NCBI RefSeq assembly: GCF_001428335.1
Contig: NZ_LMSG01000012.1
Coordinates: 565,136-629,135 of the forward strand
Direction: 5' to 3'
DNA length: 64,000 nucleotides
DNA from: Arthrobacter sp. Soil762
GTDB taxonomy: Bacteria; Actinomycetota; Actinomycetes; Actinomycetales; Micrococcaceae
The translations under genes and the position numbers were made by a program. Shown in pieces: positions 61,887 to 64,000 of the stretch; within the stretch, counting starts at the first letter, position 1; the number at the start of each line of letters is the position of its first letter. The notes beneath the pieces were generated by a model. That model made no database searches and was not told the DNA's origin. It worked only from the letters and a program-made list of their open reading frames with translations.

Positions 61887-62875
61887 GCTGCGTATTCCTT
61901 TGTCTTCAGTGACTGTTTTGCTGCATACGCCGCGGCTGCCTCGCGGACCCAGGCGCCGTCGTCGTGCGCTTCCCTCCGGCGCTCCAGGCGCTGGGCGTTG
62001 CAGGGGCCGCGGCCGGCGAGGACCTCGTGGAACTCGTCCCAGTCCAGCGGGCCGTGCTCCCACTTCTTGGTGTCCTCGTTGAAGCGGATCTCGCTGTCCG
62101 GGAGGGTCAGGCCCAGCACGCGGACCTGCTCCACCATCATTCCCACGAACCGGCTGCGGAGTTCATCGTTGCTGAAGCGCTTGATGTTCCAGGCCATGGA
62201 CTGTTTGGAGTTGGGCGAATCGTCGTCGGGCGGGCCGAACATCATCAGCGCCGGGGCGTACCAGCGGTTCACGGCGTCCTGGGCCATCTGCTTCTGTTCG
62301 GGGGTGCCGTGGGCGAGCTCCAGCAGGATCTCGAAACCCTGGCGCTGGTGGAACGACTCCTCCTTGCAAACGCGCACCATGGCGCGGCCGTAGGGGCCGT
62401 AAGAGGCGCGGCACAGCGGCACCTGGTTGCAGATGGCGGCGCCGTCCACCAGCCAGCCGATGGCACCCATGTCCGCCCAGGTCCGGGCCGGGTAGTTGAA
62501 GATGCTGGAGTAGCGGGCCTTGCCGGCGATGAGATCGGCCGTCATCTTGTCTCTTGTTTGACCGAGCGTCTCGGCGGCGGAGTACAGGTAGAGCCCGTGG
62601 CCGGCCTCGTCCTGGACCTTGGCCATGAGGATGGCCTTGCGCTTCAGGCTCGGGGCGCGGGAAATCCAGTTGGCCTCCGGCTGCATCCCGATGATCTCCG
62701 AGTGGGCGTGCTGGGAGATCTGGCGCAGGAGGGTCTTGCGGTAGGCGTCCGGCATCCAGTCTTTTGGTTCAATGCGGGAGTCTTCGGCGATCACGCGGTC
62801 AAAGTTGGCCTGGCCGTCCGCGTCTTGGCGGTCCTTGGCCTGGCTGTCCGTGTCGCGCTGGGCGTTGGCTTCCAT
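61883..62875 (-). CDS. paaA: Phenylacetyl-CoA epoxidase oxygenase subunit
   Basis: 330 residues. Diiron oxygenase with iron ligands in [19 protein letters not shown] and [15 protein letters not shown], plus [14 protein letters not shown] and [16 protein letters not shown]. The first 25 residues hold short Asp/Gln/Ala repeats not seen in E. coli PaaA. Forms the 1,2-epoxide of phenylacetyl-CoA with PaaBCE. First gene of the paaABCDE-hydratase operon; a PaaR-like site lies about 45 bases upstream. Confidence 0.96.
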   Translation of the reverse strand: MEANAQRDTDSQAKDRQDADGQANFDRVIAEDSRIEPKDWMPDAYRKTLLRQISQHAHSEIIGMQPEANWISRAPSLKRKAILMAKVQDEAGHGLYLYSAAETLGQTRDKMTADLIAGKARYSSIFNYPARTWADMGAIGWLVDGAAICNQVPLCRASYGPYGRAMVRVCKEESFHQRQGFEILLELAHGTPEQKQMAQDAVNRWYAPALMMFGPPDDDSPNSKQSMAWNIKRFSNDELRSRFVGMMVEQVRVLGLTLPDSEIRFNEDTKKWEHGPLDWDEFHEVLAGRGPCNAQRLERRREAHDDGAWVREAAAAYAAKQSLKTKEYAA

Positions 62876-62917
62876 GGTTGCTCCTATGCACCTGCCTGGA
62901 TTGGGTTCGATTTATTT

Positions 62918-62933
62918 ACCGACCGTTCGTTCA
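62918..62933. promoter_or_regulatory. PaaR/TetR-like operator half-palindrome
   Basis: ACCGACCGTTCGTTCA approximates the ACCGACCGGTCGGT-type palindrome I associate with TetR-family PaaR. One half is strong and the other degenerate. It lies between the paaA start and the tandem array. No paaR gene is in the window. Confidence 0.4.
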
Positions 62934-63019
62934 GGATATGCGCAGGGCGCGGAGGGCGTCAAGGAGGGGGCCCGGTCCAGCCACCCACCCCCAACGCCCT
63001 CCAACCGGGCGGCAGCGAC

Positions 63020-63133
63020 GCGCATATCACTTGTCGACGCGCATATTCGCTGACGCGGCCTGTATTCCGTGCGCGTCAGATCGGAGGCGCGTCGATTGCG
63101 ATCGTGCGCATCGATTGCGAACGTGCGCGTCGG
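63020..63133. repeat. Degenerate 19-bp tandem array, six units
   Basis: Units start at about 63020, 63039, 63058, 63077, 63096 and 63115. The best pairs are CGACGCGCATAT at 63016 and 63035, and TCGATTGCGATCGTGCGC at 63092 against TCGATTGCGAACGTGCGC at 63111, each exactly 19 bases apart. Most units contain GTGCGC or GCGCGT near their end. It lies between paaA and the gene at 63209; apart from the operator it is the only structure in that 333-base gap. Confidence 0.6.
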
Positions 63134-63208
63134 CCGCGGTGCAGGTAGTTTTCCACATGGCGTCACTTTGATCTGTCGCCCAGGCCGCGCAGCTGGCATC
63201 TTCGGTAC

Positions 63209-64000
63209 ATGACCGACCTTCCACCGCTTCTCTTGGCCCGCGACCGCATCCAGCACGGGCTGACCACCAAAGACCTCGCCAAGGGAGTCAAGGCCGGTTC
63301 GCTTGTCCGCATCCGGCACGGCGTCTACACCGACGGCCGCACGTGGCAGCAACTGAAACCCTGGGAACAGTACAGGCTTCGCATCAGCGCGGCGGCGGAA
63401 ACCTTCGAACGTCCTACTGTGTTTGCCCGACATTCCGCCGCGTCTGTCTGGAGTATTCCCACCATTGGCCTGCACCATCCTGTCCATGCGCTGACCATGA
63501 AGAACGACGGCGGCCGGTCCCGTGCCGGGGTTGTCCGCCACTTCGCTGATCCGGCGGGTCTGACAGTGGTCCAGCGGGAGGGCCTGCTCGTCACCGGCCG
63601 CATCCGCACCGTCCTGGATCTGGCCGCGTTTACGCCGTTTACGGAGGCGGCCGCGCCGCTGGACCACGTGCTGAAACCGGACCGCGCCCTGCGACTGAGG
63701 GCCCTGACCAAGGATGAGTTGGTGACGGGCATCGGCGCGAACTACTCGGCGGCGGCCGGGCGAAGGATACTGGCCGCCTTGGCTTTCGCGGATCCAATGT
63801 CCGGTTCGGCGGGAGAGTCCTACAGCCGCGCACTGATCCAGGTTGCCGGTTTCGAAACGCCGGTCCTGCAGCAAGCCATCCACGACAAGGACGGGCTCGT
63901 GGGCTATGCCGACTTCTACTGGAAGCTGGCCAAGGTGGTGGGCGAATTCGATGGCGTGGAGAAGTACGTCAAACCGGAGTTCCTCAAGGGCCGAACAGTA
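63209..64000 (+). CDS. AbiEi-like antitoxin/DUF559-type protein, cut by window end
   Basis: ATG at 63209 opens a frame of at least 264 codons with no stop before the edge. The N-terminal about 90 residues resemble the AbiEi-type winged-helix domain: LLARDRIQHGLTTKDLAKGV, GSLVRIRHGVYTDGRTW and ARHSAASVWSIPT. From about residue 200 a Vsr/DUF559-like part begins (GESYSRALIQVAGFETPVLQ, then YADFYWKLAKVVGEFDG with an E-x-D-type centre). Such proteins are common in Arthrobacter-type genomes; a toxin-antitoxin or nuclease role is inferred, and no partner toxin is visible. Confidence 0.75.
   Translation, partial: MTDLPPLLLARDRIQHGLTTKDLAKGVKAGSLVRIRHGVYTDGRTWQQLKPWEQYRLRISAAAETFERPTVFARHSAASVWSIPTIGLHHPVHALTMKNDGGRSRAGVVRHFADPAGLTVVQREGLLVTGRIRTVLDLAAFTPFTEAAAPLDHVLKPDRALRLRALTKDELVTGIGANYSAAAGRRILAALAFADPMSGSAGESYSRALIQVAGFETPVLQQAIHDKDGLVGYADFYWKLAKVVGEFDGVEKYVKPEFLKGRTV

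Noticed and set aside
63020..63133. CRISPR array
   Set aside because: Units are 19 bases without unique spacers and no cas genes are present.
61964..63148. 394-codon plus-strand ORF over paaA
   Set aside because: Shadow of paaA; low-complexity Val/Gly/Leu-rich translation that runs into the tandem array.

Overview
The window looks like a chromosome segment of a high-GC Gram-positive actinomycete, most likely an Arthrobacter/Pseudarthrobacter-type member of the Micrococcaceae. The grounds are high GC with many GTG/TTG starts, a complete PaaABCDE ring-epoxidase operon, an LAXTG-type sortase substrate, VanZ and DUF4012 proteins, and many copies of a short repeat (core TTTCGACAGGCTCAACCACC) that I associate with this group. 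This placement is inference from content; no rRNA or tRNA gene was seen.

Layout. 0.3-5 kb: signalling and small genes (HPt-like protein without its histidine, OmpR-type response regulator, STAS-like protein, MBL-fold hydrolase, tiny Cys/His protein, stand-alone histidine-kinase ATPase domain). 4.9-7 kb: a SipW/ER-type signal peptidase with a large extracytoplasmic C-terminal part, next to its probable exported substrate. 7.2-9.9 kb: a STAND-type NTPase split by a frameshift. 9.9-10.5 kb: a near-identical but broken copy of the downstream E2 gene. 10.6-17.9 kb: a PucR-type regulator divergent from an operon for PxpA, a biotin carrier protein, biotin carboxylase, PxpB, PxpC and an NCS1 permease. 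Together the middle four make up the parts of a urea-carboxylase-like enzyme. 17.9-22.3 kb: branched-chain 2-oxoacid dehydrogenase E2-E1beta-E1alpha with a divergent Lrp/AsnC regulator. 22.3-26.7 kb: SGNH hydrolase, acyltransferase, two broken exported-protein genes and a second tiny Cys/His protein.

26.7-38.4 kb is a decayed, mosaic accessory region. It has an OafA-type acyltransferase, a dead IS30-like element with long inverted repeats, and relics of a second E2/E1alpha/Lrp locus in the same order and orientations as the intact one. Glycosyltransferases and galE lie among these. 38.4-57.1 kb is a surface-polysaccharide locus: Wzz/tyrosine kinase, several glycosyltransferases including a second fucosyltransferase-like GT11, an ABC-type flippase candidate, Wzy-like polymerase and WecB/TagA/CpsF transferase. 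It continues with gmd and fcl for GDP-L-fucose, an initiating sugar-phosphate transferase, UDP-glucose dehydrogenase, a DUF4012 protein, a sortase-anchored protein, a 48-residue membrane protein and VanZ. galU follows on the other strand. The set predicts a fucose-containing, lipid-linked, polymerised surface glycan. Parts of it (about 40-48 kb) are visibly more AT-rich than the flanks, suggesting transfer.

58.1-62.9 kb is the phenylacetyl-CoA epoxidase operon paaABCDE plus an enoyl-CoA hydratase. Upstream is a TetR/PaaR-like half-palindrome and a degenerate 19-bp tandem array. An AbiEi-like gene runs off the right edge.

The observations I would follow first are the split biotin-dependent carboxylase/PxpA operon with its palindromic operator, the scattered relics of a second bkd locus, the repeat family that has been translated into linkers of E2 and PaaB, the SipW-type peptidase pair, and the 19-bp tandem array.
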